Assembly (NCBI GenBank): GCA_040752025.1
Contig: JBFMFR010000037.1
Location: 1-64,000 of the forward strand
DNA: 64,000 nucleotides
Reading direction: 5' to 3'
Origin: JBFMFR01 sp040752025
GTDB taxonomy: Bacteria; Chloroflexota; Anaerolineae; Anaerolineales; UBA4823
Shown in pieces: positions 16,435-25,293 of this stretch. Under the pieces are notes generated by a model, which did no database searches, was not told the origin of the DNA, and saw only the letters and a list, made by a program, of their open reading frames with translations. Positions within the stretch are counted from its first letter, which is position 1, and each line of letters opens with the position of its first letter. The position numbers and the translations under genes were made by a program.

Positions 16435-17724
16435 ATGATCGGAGATATGACCCTAAAACAAGTGCTTGCAGAGCCGCGCACGATCGAAGATCTACACATC
16501 CCACAAAACATTATTATCGACTTAATCTTCCGACTGCTATACAATGAAGGCAATGTAGCCCTGGCGCGTTTCACCGAAGTCCTCAAGATTCCAAAGGCAA
16601 TCATCGATGAAGTTTTGTTGTGGATGCAAAAGGAACACATGGTGGAGATCTCTAAAGCCAGTGTTGAACTAGGCCGCCTGGGGAATGTGTATTCCTTGAC
16701 CGAAGCCGGGCAAGATCGTGCACGCGGCGCGATTGACCGCAGCCAATATGTTGGACCCGTGCCCGTAGCGATTCCCTACTACAATCGCGGCATCGAGCTA
16801 CAAACCAAACAGCGCCAAAAAGTCAGTATGGAACTGGTGCAAAGCGCTCTCAAACACCTGATCCTGCCAGGAGATTTCCACCGCCGTATCGGGCCAGCCA
16901 TCAACTCAGGTTCTTCGATTTTCCTGTACGGGCCGCCAGGTAATGGGAAAACCACAATTGCCATGGCGATCGCGGCCCTGCTGGCTGGAACCGCCCCAAT
17001 CTGGGTACCCTTCGCCATCAGCGCTGGTGGGCAGGTGATCCAGATCAACGACCGGCTGGTTCACAAACAGGTTCAGGTTGAGAAAGGGCGCACGACTGAG
17101 TTTGGACGCATGGACCAGCGATGGACATTGATCGAACGCCCGGCAGTAACTGTGGGCGGTGAACTCAAAATGGACTCCCTGGATCTGCGCTACGATCCGA
17201 TTTCAAAATTCTATGAAGCCCCGCTTCAATTGAAGGCCAACGGCGGCATGTTCTTGATCGATGACTTTGGACGACAACAAATGAGCCCGACTGACCTGCT
17301 CAACCGCTGGATCGTGCCCCTGGAAAGTTCGATCGATTTTCTGCGCTTGCAAAGCGGGCAAACGATTGTCGTGCCTTTCCGCCAGCTTATTGTCTTTTCC
17401 ACCAATCTCGACCCGGCCCAACTGGTAGATGATGCCTTCCTGCGACGCATCCATATAAAAGTCAACGTCGGCTCGCCAGATGAGAAGCTTTACTTCCAGA
17501 TTTTTGCCTTGATGGCTAAGCAGCTCAATGTACCCTTCAACAAAGATGCCTTCCTACACCTGTTGCAAAAATGGTACCGCGAGCCGGGGCGCAACTTGCA
17601 GGCAGTACACCCGCGCGATCTGCTCAACATCCTGCTGGAGTTGTGCGATTACGAAGGATCAACGCCGCGCATGACGCCCGAGCTGATCGACGAAGCCTGT
17701 ATGAGTTACTTTGTAGACAAATAA
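16435..17724 (+). CDS. AAA ATPase with N-terminal helical/winged-helix region
   Basis: 429 residues. Residues 1-100 look like a winged-helix fold (RFTEVLKIPKAIIDEVLLWM, then EISKASVELGRLGNVYSLTE), and the ATPase follows: Walker A GPPGNGKTT at 166-174, Walker B MFLIDDFGRQQ near 265, an arginine-rich sensor in DDAFLRRIHIKV and a C-terminal lid with HPRDLLNILLELCDY. The pattern is of a MoxR/AAA-like single ATPase. Such stand-alone proteins occur in Chloroflexota without an agreed function; DNA binding by the N-terminal part is an inference. AGGAG lies before the ATG and a palindrome lies upstream. The gene is followed by a terminator at 17950. Confidence 0.75.
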   Translation: MIGDMTLKQVLAEPRTIEDLHIPQNIIIDLIFRLLYNEGNVALARFTEVLKIPKAIIDEVLLWMQKEHMVEISKASVELGRLGNVYSLTEAGQDRARGAIDRSQYVGPVPVAIPYYNRGIELQTKQRQKVSMELVQSALKHLILPGDFHRRIGPAINSGSSIFLYGPPGNGKTTIAMAIAALLAGTAPIWVPFAISAGGQVIQINDRLVHKQVQVEKGRTTEFGRMDQRWTLIERPAVTVGGELKMDSLDLRYDPISKFYEAPLQLKANGGMFLIDDFGRQQMSPTDLLNRWIVPLESSIDFLRLQSGQTIVVPFRQLIVFSTNLDPAQLVDDAFLRRIHIKVNVGSPDEKLYFQIFALMAKQLNVPFNKDAFLHLLQKWYREPGRNLQAVHPRDLLNILLELCDYEGSTPRMTPELIDEACMSYFVDK

Positions 17725-17949
17725 ACCTCGGTGAGAGACAGGTATCTTCTTGCTCTCTCTCCTGGTAGCGGCCGATCTCGATTTGCGGGAGGTACCGGAA
17801 AGCAAGATGAACACCAAGCGCTTCGAGCACATCGAGAAGGCGCGCTGCGCTTCGCTGGAGGAAGTCGAAGGCGCAGCTATCAATGCCATCGAGCGCGAAG
17901 CCTGAAGATTTCCAAACAGTTGCGATTGGGAAACATCTAACAACACTCA
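17725..17949 (+). other. Intergenic stretch with a possible small ORF
   Basis: About 270 bases separate the AAA ATPase and GH36 genes. The best candidate is a 32-residue frame at 17807-17905 starting MNTKRFEHIEKARC and ending NAIEREA. It is charged and helical in look, open for some 20 codons upstream of its ATG, and lacks a strong Shine-Dalgarno sequence. It may be a gene remnant. I do not recognise it. Confidence 0.25.
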
Positions 17950-17980
17950 CCGCCTTCAAACGTTGAGGGCGGACTTTTTC
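17950..17980 (+). terminator. Rho-independent terminator
   Basis: Ten-base-pair stem CCGCCTTCAA / TTGAGGGCGG (one G-U pair) around the loop ACG, followed by ACTTTTTC. It would end transcripts from the AAA ATPase gene before the GH36 gene. Confidence 0.8.
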
Positions 17981-17998
17981 TGAGAAGCACACACTCTT

Positions 17999-19492
17999 AT
18001 GCAAACACTGCTACATTTCGATGATCTCCAAATTGCCGTACAGGCACAGATGGTACAATCCATCCCTGGCGGCTACCACTTGCAGGGCCAACAAATCTCC
18101 CTGCTACATCCCTTTGGTAAAACGAACTTCTACCGGCACGGCTTCCACTCCTGGAGCCTGTCGGCCTGGCTACCGCTGGGCAAACGACTGCCAACGCCGG
18201 TACAGCGTGAAATCTGGCCGCAGATCGACCATCCTCACTTGCTGCGAGATTATCCTTTCACCAGCAGCGGCTTGGCAGCGCTGCAAGGCCCGGACGGCAA
18301 CGTTTTGTTGCTCGGTGCCCTGGAGCTGGATGCCAGCGTCAAAGCAGACAGCCAGATTCTGCGCGGCGAATACACTGCGCCAGTCGCCGCCGGAGCGCGG
18401 TGCTCCTGGTACCTGGGCTATGCACCTGAGGAGGCTGTGTTCACCGAATACACCCGCCTGCTGGCAGAGCGCTACGGGGAGCGCGGGCAGGGGAAACCGC
18501 CTCGCGTGTGGTGCAGTTGGTACAGCTTCTTCACCGACATTCACGAAGATAGACTGCTGCACGTGCTGGACGGCCTCGCCGGGCTGCCCTTCGATGTTTT
18601 CCAGCTCGATGACGGCTGGCAAATCGGCATGGGTGATTGGGAGGCGAACCCCAAGTTCCCCTCTGGCATGGCCGCGCTGGCAGATAAAATCCGCCAGCAC
18701 GGTCTCACTCCTGGCCTGTGGTTGGCCCCACTGATTGTGCAGCCCAAATCAAGCTTATACCACCAACATCCCGATTGGCTTCTACGAGATGCGCAGGGAC
18801 AGCCCGTGCGCGCCGGGCACAATTGGGGAGATGATTTCTTCGGATTGGATACAACTCATCCGGCTGTCCAGGAGTGGATGGCAGCTTTGATCGGAAAAGT
18901 TCGCAATTGGGGCTTCGAATATCTAAAGCTGGATTTTCTCTATGCAGCCGCGTTGCCCGGTGTACGTTACCAGAATGTGCCCGGTGAGCAGGCCTACCGC
19001 CAGGGCCTGCAAGTGATTCGCCAGGTGGCTGGCGAGGCCTATTTCCTGGCTTGCGGCGCGCCTGTGATAGCTACACTGGGGTTAGCAGACGGCTTGCGCG
19101 TTGGGCCAGATGTGGCTCCTTTTTGGGACAACGTTGAACGCAGCCAGCAATTGTACGACCTGACCGGTCCCTCTACCCTGAACGGCATACGCACCAGCCT
19201 GCAACGCCTGTGGCTGCGACCTGTGCTGCAAGTGGATCCAGATGTAGCCTTTATGCGCTCGCGCTTCAACCTGTTAAGCCCAGCCCAAAAGCAGCTTTTG
19301 CAGGACCTGGTGCAAATCACCGGCTTCCGGGCAATTTCAGACCCACCAGACTGGCTGGACCAACAGGAACTGGATCAATTACGCGCTTTCCTGGCGGAGA
19401 GCCCGCAGGTGGAAAAGTTGGGGCGCTACCTTTTCCGCATCGATGACCGCCAGGTTGATTTCAGCTTTCTGGAGGATTCATGGCCAGCCTGA
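17999..19492 (+). CDS. GH36-type alpha-galactosidase
   Basis: 497 residues. The catalytic barrel is clear: VWCSWYSFFTDI, DVFQLDDGWQ, TPGLWLAPLIVQPKSSLY, then FEYLKLDFLYAAALPG with the nucleophile Asp and GLRVGPDVAPFWDN with the probable acid/base Asp. The N-terminal beta domain is short and there is no signal peptide, so the enzyme is probably cytoplasmic and acts on imported alpha-galactosides. It is shorter than the 700-residue GH36 forms and belongs with the compact bacterial ones. It opens a five-gene plus-strand run and overlaps the GH31 gene by 13 bases, pointing to joint breakdown of alpha-linked oligosaccharides. Confidence 0.85.
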   Translation: MQTLLHFDDLQIAVQAQMVQSIPGGYHLQGQQISLLHPFGKTNFYRHGFHSWSLSAWLPLGKRLPTPVQREIWPQIDHPHLLRDYPFTSSGLAALQGPDGNVLLLGALELDASVKADSQILRGEYTAPVAAGARCSWYLGYAPEEAVFTEYTRLLAERYGERGQGKPPRVWCSWYSFFTDIHEDRLLHVLDGLAGLPFDVFQLDDGWQIGMGDWEANPKFPSGMAALADKIRQHGLTPGLWLAPLIVQPKSSLYHQHPDWLLRDAQGQPVRAGHNWGDDFFGLDTTHPAVQEWMAALIGKVRNWGFEYLKLDFLYAAALPGVRYQNVPGEQAYRQGLQVIRQVAGEAYFLACGAPVIATLGLADGLRVGPDVAPFWDNVERSQQLYDLTGPSTLNGIRTSLQRLWLRPVLQVDPDVAFMRSRFNLLSPAQKQLLQDLVQITGFRAISDPPDWLDQQELDQLRAFLAESPQVEKLGRYLFRIDDRQVDFSFLEDSWPA

Positions 19493-21909
19493 GAGAAGCG
19501 GTTATGCTCATCCGTTCGAGCGGGCTGGGGCAAACGCTGCGTGTCTTGAGCTTCACCCTGCACCGGGAGCGGTTGGAACGCAAGTACCGCAGGACCTTTT
19601 CGAATCAAGAGACTGCATGGCAAACGCCCGGAGGATTACAAAGCACCGAGGCCACTCTGAACGGCGCTCGTTTTCGCTTCGAACGCGCTGAACTGGTGGT
19701 GGACTTCCTGGCGACAGACCTGGCGCGCCTGTCCTGGGAGCCAGGTACGCCGCCGGTGCCCTATGCCCTGGCTAAAACCGATTGGGCCGGGGTTCAAACC
19801 AGCCTGGAAAAGGCCCCCGAAGGCAACCGGCTGGCCAGCCAGGCTCTCCAGATTCTGGTCAAGCCAGATGGCGGAGTACAATTCGCCACCCCAGCAGGAA
19901 ATATCTTGCGCCAGGAGCTACCGCCGCGTTTACGTGGCGCGCCAGAGATGCCCACATGGCAATTGGAAGCACTCCTTGAGCCGCGAGAACACCTGTACGG
20001 CCTGGGAGAACAGGCTGGCCCCTTCAACTTGCGCGGCGCTATCCGTCGCATGTGGAACACTGACCCGGGAGGCAGTTACGGGCCGCAAGCCAACCCACTT
20101 TACATGCCTGTTCCTGTATATATGGGGTTGCATCCAGGCGGCAGCTACCTGATCTTCCATGAGAATTCGTTCCCGGCAACTTTCGACTTTCGCGAGTCTT
20201 GTCAAGTCACCTTCGAGGGAGGCGCATTACGAACCTATTTCATCCCAGGTCCACCAGAACGCGCCCTGCAACGTTACACGCAGCTTACCGGACGCCCCGA
20301 ACTCCCTCCGCTGTGGAGCCTGGGATACCACCAATCACGCTGGGGATATTTGAATGAAGCAGATATCCTGGAAGTGGTGGCCGGCTTCACGCAGCACGAT
20401 CTACCGCTCAGCGCCATTCATCTGGACATCGACTACATGCGCGGATTCCGAGTTTTCACGGTCGATCCACAGCGCTTCCCTGACCTGAAATCCCTGGCAA
20501 AGCGTTTGCAAGATCAGGATATCCGTCTGGTTACGATTATCGACCCGGGCGTTAAACAAGATCGCAACTATGAATTCTATAAAGATGGAAACCAACAGGG
20601 ACGCTTTTGTATGCTGCCGAACGGCCGCCCGGCAGTGGGCGTCGTCTGGCCGGGTAAAAGCGTTTTTCCTGATTTTACCGATGCTAAAACACGCGCCTGG
20701 TGGGGCGAAGGATACCGCCAATTATTAGAAGCCGGTGTAGCAGGCATCTGGCACGATATGAACGAGCCAACCTCTTTCGCAGCCTGGGGAGGAAACACGC
20801 TGCCTTCGGCGACGCGGCACAAACTAGAAGGGCACGGCGGTGATCACCGGCAGGCGCACAACCTGTACGGGTTGATGATGAACAGGGCCGGTCATGAAGC
20901 GCTACACCAGTTGCGCCCGGAGCGCCGTCCCTGGATCATCTCCCGGGCCGGTTGGGCCTCGCAACAAAGGTATGCCTGGAACTGGACAGGCGATTGCGAG
21001 AGCACCTGGGGAAGCTTGCGCATGAGTATCGCCAGCATCCTGGGACAGGGACTGTCGGGTCTGCCGTACACCGGTCCCGATATCGGCGGATTCAGCGGCA
21101 GCCCATCCGCCGAATTGTACCTGCGCTGGTTCCAACTGGCGACTTTCTTGCCATTCTTTCGAACCCATTCAGCGCTCACAACTGCCCGCCGAGAACCCTG
21201 GGTCTATGGTGAGCCATACACAGACATCATCCGGCAGTTCTTGCGCCTGCGTTACCGGCTCTTACCCTATCTCTACACTTTAGCCTGGCAAACCAGCCAG
21301 ACTGGCTTTCCGCTGGTCCGGCCGCTGTTCTGGACAGACGCCAACGACCAGGCGCTATGGGATATCGACGATGCCTTCCTGCTTGGAGAAGCGCTGCTGA
21401 TCGCCCCCGTGCTGGAGGAGAGCCAGGAACAGCGCAGCCTGCAACTGCCCGGCGGGAACTGGTACAATCTGTGGGATGACCAGGTATTGACGGGATCAAA
21501 GAGCGTCGAATTGCCCACCAACCTGGAAACCATTCCGGTACTAGTGCGCGCCGGCAGCCTGCTGCCCCTGGCCGAGAAGAACATTTCCACGCAGAGCGCG
21601 GGAACGAGAATGGAGCTGCACCTCTATCCGCCCGAAGAAGGTCACATCCCTGCCCCACAGCTCCTGTACAGCGACGCCGGCGACGGCTACGGCGAATCCC
21701 GCCTGGAACGCTTCCAGGTGCGCGGCAGCCAGGGCGAGATCGAGGTAACCTGGCAGGGCGAAGGCGAGTTTCCTTTCCCTTATGATGAAATTGAAGTACA
21801 CTTACATGGCTACCGCGCCCGGCGCGCCTGGATCGATGAGCGCCCGGCCGAAATGAATGAAAATCGTCTTCAAACTGGCATTTTCCAGCATATCCGTTTC
21901 GAGGCTTAG
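19480..21909 (+). CDS. GH31 alpha-glucosidase/alpha-xylosidase-type hydrolase
   Basis: 809 residues. The order is an N-terminal beta-sandwich (to about 270), the catalytic barrel and C-terminal beta domains. Conserved blocks are EHLYGLGEQAGPFNLRG, LPPLWSLGYHQSRWGY, AIHLDIDYMRGFRVFT, the nucleophile region GIWHDMNEPTSF with its Asp and the acid/base region WNWTGDCESTW, then GLPYTGPDIGGFSG. These place it with GH31 alpha-glucosidases acting on alpha-linked glucosides. No signal peptide is seen. The ATG at 19480 lies inside the end of the GH36 gene and follows GGAGG, so translation is coupled. Confidence 0.9.
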   Translation: MASLREAVMLIRSSGLGQTLRVLSFTLHRERLERKYRRTFSNQETAWQTPGGLQSTEATLNGARFRFERAELVVDFLATDLARLSWEPGTPPVPYALAKTDWAGVQTSLEKAPEGNRLASQALQILVKPDGGVQFATPAGNILRQELPPRLRGAPEMPTWQLEALLEPREHLYGLGEQAGPFNLRGAIRRMWNTDPGGSYGPQANPLYMPVPVYMGLHPGGSYLIFHENSFPATFDFRESCQVTFEGGALRTYFIPGPPERALQRYTQLTGRPELPPLWSLGYHQSRWGYLNEADILEVVAGFTQHDLPLSAIHLDIDYMRGFRVFTVDPQRFPDLKSLAKRLQDQDIRLVTIIDPGVKQDRNYEFYKDGNQQGRFCMLPNGRPAVGVVWPGKSVFPDFTDAKTRAWWGEGYRQLLEAGVAGIWHDMNEPTSFAAWGGNTLPSATRHKLEGHGGDHRQAHNLYGLMMNRAGHEALHQLRPERRPWIISRAGWASQQRYAWNWTGDCESTWGSLRMSIASILGQGLSGLPYTGPDIGGFSGSPSAELYLRWFQLATFLPFFRTHSALTTARREPWVYGEPYTDIIRQFLRLRYRLLPYLYTLAWQTSQTGFPLVRPLFWTDANDQALWDIDDAFLLGEALLIAPVLEESQEQRSLQLPGGNWYNLWDDQVLTGSKSVELPTNLETIPVLVRAGSLLPLAEKNISTQSAGTRMELHLYPPEEGHIPAPQLLYSDAGDGYGESRLERFQVRGSQGEIEVTWQGEGEFPFPYDEIEVHLHGYRARRAWIDERPAEMNENRLQTGIFQHIRFEA

Positions 21910-21914
21910 CTTCC

Positions 21915-23600
21915 ATGAATTTCAACCACTACTTCACCAACCAGGAACTTGAAACCTTACTTCCCGAGTGGGTCGCCGCCCACCCAAACCTGGCCAAACT
22001 CACGCGCATCGGCCAAAGCTATCAGCAACGCCCCATCTGGCTGATGACTCTGACCAACCAGGCTACAGGGCCGGACACAGACAAACCCGCCGTATGGATC
22101 GACGCCAACATCCACGCTACCGAGATCTCGGGCACCACCGTAGCCATGCACCTGATCCATACCTTGTTGGAAGGCTACGGCCAGGATGAGCGCATCACGC
22201 GCCTGCTGGACAACGGTGTTTATTACATTGTGCCGCGCATCAACCCGGATGGGTCTGAACTGGCAATGGCGGACAATCCGCGTTACATCCGTTCCGGGGC
22301 GCGCCCCTACCCCTGGCCAGAAAAAGACGATGGGCTGCACGAGCAGGATATCGACAATGACGGACATATCTTACAGATGCGCATCCCTGACCCTCACGGC
22401 GATTGGAAAGTCAGCAGCCTCGACCCGCGCCTGCTCGAAAAGCGCGGCCCAGAGGAACACGGAGGCCAGTATTACCGCCTGCTGCCAGAGGGCTTGATCG
22501 ACGATTATGATGGCTATCAAATCAAGCTGGCCAAAGTCCCGGAAGGATTGGATTTCAACCGCAATTTCCCCTTCGAGTGGCGACCAGAAGGCGATCAAAA
22601 TGGAGCAGGGCCATACCCCGCCTCCGAGCCAGAGATCAAGGCCCTGCTGGATTTCATCAGCCAACACCCTAACATCAACCTGGCGATCACCTACCACACC
22701 TTCAGCCGGGCGATCCTGCGATCTTATAGCACAAAGGCCGACGAAGAAATGGAAGCGGAAGATCTGTGGGTGACGAAGAAGATCGGCCAGATCGGCAGCC
22801 AGTTGACCAGCTACCGCTGCGTTTCTACTTTCCATGATTTCAAATACCATCCCAAGGAGATCACTACTGGGGCTTTCGATGATTGGATGTACGACCACCT
22901 GGGAGTCTTCTGCTACACCATCGAGCTATGGGACCTCCCCACTGAAGCGGGCATCAAAGATCGCAAATTCATCGATTGGTTCCGCGAACACCCACACGAA
23001 GAAGATGTGCAGATCCTGAAATGGATCGATGAAAACGGCGGGCCGCAGGCTTACGTGGCCTGGCGGCCTTTCGACCACCCTCAACTGGGGGGAGTAGAAC
23101 TGGGCGGCTGGGATCAAATGTATACCTGGCGCAATCCGCCGCTGGCCTTCATCGGAACTGAGGCGGAACGCAACACGCCCTTTGCCCTGGCACTGGGCGA
23201 TCTGCTGCCCTGCCTGGCCCTGCACACCCTGAAGGTTACACCTTTGGGGAACCACGATTACCATGTCAACCTGGTCATCGAAAACACCGGCTTCTTGCCC
23301 ACTTACACCAGCGCCCAGGGGAAGAAACGTAAAGCTGTGCGGCCGGTGCGGTTAGAACTGGAACTGCCGCAGGATGTGCAAATAGTGGATGGCAAGCGGC
23401 GCAGCGACCTGGGGCACCTGGAAGGGCGCAGCAATAAGCTGGATACGACCATGCTGTGGGGCGAATCGCCCACCGATCATCGCGCCAGGGCTGAGTGGGT
23501 GCTGCACAGTGAAACCGATGCCGAGATCACCATTCACGTGCGCAGTGAACGCGCTGGCAGTTTGCACCTGACGGCAAAATTAGGGTCCATTGGCGGCTAA
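21915..23600 (+). CDS. M14-family zinc carboxypeptidase
   Basis: 561 residues. The zinc site is visible: WIDANIHATEISGT gives His67 and Glu70, and the third His lies in AITYHTFSRA. The substrate-binding block DFNRNFPFEW and the catalytic Glu in CYTIELWDLP are also present. The last 150 residues form a beta-rich extension seen in bacterial M14 proteins. There is no export signal, so it may trim peptides in the cytoplasm. The gene starts six bases after the GH31 stop and so belongs to the same run, next to an M24 peptidase, which suggests combined peptide and sugar use. Confidence 0.85.
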   Translation: MNFNHYFTNQELETLLPEWVAAHPNLAKLTRIGQSYQQRPIWLMTLTNQATGPDTDKPAVWIDANIHATEISGTTVAMHLIHTLLEGYGQDERITRLLDNGVYYIVPRINPDGSELAMADNPRYIRSGARPYPWPEKDDGLHEQDIDNDGHILQMRIPDPHGDWKVSSLDPRLLEKRGPEEHGGQYYRLLPEGLIDDYDGYQIKLAKVPEGLDFNRNFPFEWRPEGDQNGAGPYPASEPEIKALLDFISQHPNINLAITYHTFSRAILRSYSTKADEEMEAEDLWVTKKIGQIGSQLTSYRCVSTFHDFKYHPKEITTGAFDDWMYDHLGVFCYTIELWDLPTEAGIKDRKFIDWFREHPHEEDVQILKWIDENGGPQAYVAWRPFDHPQLGGVELGGWDQMYTWRNPPLAFIGTEAERNTPFALALGDLLPCLALHTLKVTPLGNHDYHVNLVIENTGFLPTYTSAQGKKRKAVRPVRLELELPQDVQIVDGKRRSDLGHLEGRSNKLDTTMLWGESPTDHRARAEWVLHSETDAEITIHVRSERAGSLHLTAKLGSIGG

Positions 23601-23650
23601 ACACCGTAAAATAGAGATACACAAAATACAACCGCTGAACAGGAGATAAC

Positions 23651-24835
23651 ATGACCGAGCTGGTAAAGGAGAAAATTGATCAGGCTGTCGCGATACTGAA
23701 CGAGCTGGATATCGATGTATGGCTGACATTCGTGCGCGAGACATCCGCCGTAGGCGACCCGATTCTACCGTTGATTTACGGCCACGACCTGACCTGGCAA
23801 AGCGCGTTGTTAATCAGTAAGAAGGGAGAGCGCATCGCCATTATCGGGCACTTCGAAGCCGAGACCGCTCGAGGCGTAGGCGCTTACAATACCATCCTGC
23901 CCTACCACGAGTCGCTGCGCAGCGTACTGTTGGAAACGCTACAGCAGTTGGAACCCAAGAGACTAGCGATCAACTACTCGAAAAACGATGTACACGCTGA
24001 TGGGTTGAGTCACGGGTTGTACCTGGTACTGCTGGATTACCTGGCGGGCACGCCCTGGGCAGAACGCCTGGTTTCTTCTGAAAAAGTGCTGAGCGCCTTG
24101 CGCGGGCGCAAGACAGCCGGCGAAATCCAGCGGGTCCGTAATGCGGTGCAGACCACTGGAGAAATCTACGCCAGGACCTTTTCCTATGCGCAGCCAGGCA
24201 TGAGCGAAAAGCAAGTGGCCGATTTCATGCATGCCCAGGTAGAGGAGTTGGGGCTGGGGCTGGCCTGGGACCGTGACCATTGTCCGGTGGTGAACACCGG
24301 GCCAGAATCGCCTGTGGGTCACGTCGGGCCCACGAATCTACGCATCGCGCGCGGGCATGTGTTGCACATCGACTTCGGCGTCAAGCAGGATGAATACTGC
24401 TCGGATATTCAACGCCTGGCGTATTTCTTACGACCGGGCGAGAGAGCCGCTCCCGCGCAGGTACAACATGGCTTCGATACAATCGTGAGCGCTATCCAGG
24501 CTGCCGCGGCTGGCCTGCGCCCTGGTGTGCCTGGTAAAGATGTCGACATCATCGCCCGCCAGATCGCCACTCAAGCTGGCTACGAGGAGTTCAAACACGC
24601 CACCGGGCACCAATTAGGCCGTCTGGCGCACGATGGAGCCGGTATCCTGGGACCAGCCTGGGAACGCTATGGGGATACACCCTACTACCCGGTAGAAGCC
24701 GGACAGATTTACACTCTCGAACCTTCATTGATTGTACCCGGTTACGGTATGGTATCCCTGGAAGAAGATGTGCTGGTGACCGATCAGGGGGCGGAGTTCC
24801 TTAGCCCGCCTCAAACTGAATTGCTGTTGCTATGA
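23651..24835 (+). CDS. M24-family metallopeptidase (Xaa-Pro peptidase type)
   Basis: 394 residues with the creatinase-like N-terminal domain and a pita-bread C-terminal domain. Metal ligands can be traced: the two Asp residues in LHIDFGVKQDEYCSDIQR, the His in KHATGHQLGRLAHDG and the two Glu residues in YTLEPSLIV and SLEEDVLV. That is the pattern of aminopeptidase P / prolidase-type enzymes, which cleave bonds next to proline. AGGAGATAAC precedes the ATG. It follows the M14 gene after 50 bases and overlaps mgsA by four bases. Confidence 0.9.
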   Translation: MTELVKEKIDQAVAILNELDIDVWLTFVRETSAVGDPILPLIYGHDLTWQSALLISKKGERIAIIGHFEAETARGVGAYNTILPYHESLRSVLLETLQQLEPKRLAINYSKNDVHADGLSHGLYLVLLDYLAGTPWAERLVSSEKVLSALRGRKTAGEIQRVRNAVQTTGEIYARTFSYAQPGMSEKQVADFMHAQVEELGLGLAWDRDHCPVVNTGPESPVGHVGPTNLRIARGHVLHIDFGVKQDEYCSDIQRLAYFLRPGERAAPAQVQHGFDTIVSAIQAAAAGLRPGVPGKDVDIIARQIATQAGYEEFKHATGHQLGRLAHDGAGILGPAWERYGDTPYYPVEAGQIYTLEPSLIVPGYGMVSLEEDVLVTDQGAEFLSPPQTELLLL

Positions 24836-25293
24836 CGAACAAAGCTACCTTGCCCCAGCAAAAACGCATCGCTCTAATCGCCCACGATGCCCGCAAGCAG
24901 GATTTGTTGGAGTGGATAAAGTTCAACCGCGAAACACTGAGCCGCCACTTCCTGTATGCTACTGGCACTACCGGCGCGTTGATTGCTGAGGAGACCAGCC
25001 TACCCGTGCATCGTTTCAAGAGTGGTCCATTGGGCGGCGATCAGCAGATCGGAGCGCGCATCGCTGAGAATGAGCTGGACTTCCTGATCTTTTTCTGGGA
25101 TCCGCTGGAACCACAACCGCACGATCCAGATATCAAGGCGCTGCTGCGTCTAGCAGTGCTGTACAATATCCCAACGGCCAGCAATCGAGCTACTGCAGAC
25201 TTTCTGATTTCGTCGCCTTTTATGAGCGCGCCATACGAGCGGATAATACCCGACTACCTCAAACGGCTCAGAAAAGTGAGCGACGAGGATTAG
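24832..25293 (+). CDS. mgsA: Methylglyoxal synthase
   Basis: 153 residues, the family length. It converts dihydroxyacetone phosphate to methylglyoxal and phosphate as a bypass of lower glycolysis. Conserved features are RIALIAHDARKQDLLEW near residue 12, LYATGTTGALI, SGPLGGDQQIGARIAEN with Asp70 and FFWDPLEPQPHDPDIKALLR with Asp90, the catalytic acids by family comparison, and ASNRATADF near the end. It overlaps the M24 gene by four bases (ATGA) and closes the sugar/peptide run, which fits a role in relieving sugar-phosphate build-up when GH36 and GH31 feed glycolysis. The 3' end overlaps the convergent M48 gene by four bases. Confidence 0.95.
   Translation: MTNKATLPQQKRIALIAHDARKQDLLEWIKFNRETLSRHFLYATGTTGALIAEETSLPVHRFKSGPLGGDQQIGARIAENELDFLIFFWDPLEPQPHDPDIKALLRLAVLYNIPTASNRATADFLISSPFMSAPYERIIPDYLKRLRKVSDED

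Noticed and set aside
17624..18004. 126-codon minus-strand frame across the AAA ATPase end
   Set aside because: It overlaps the conserved C-terminus of the ATPase and the terminator, and has no recognisable motif.
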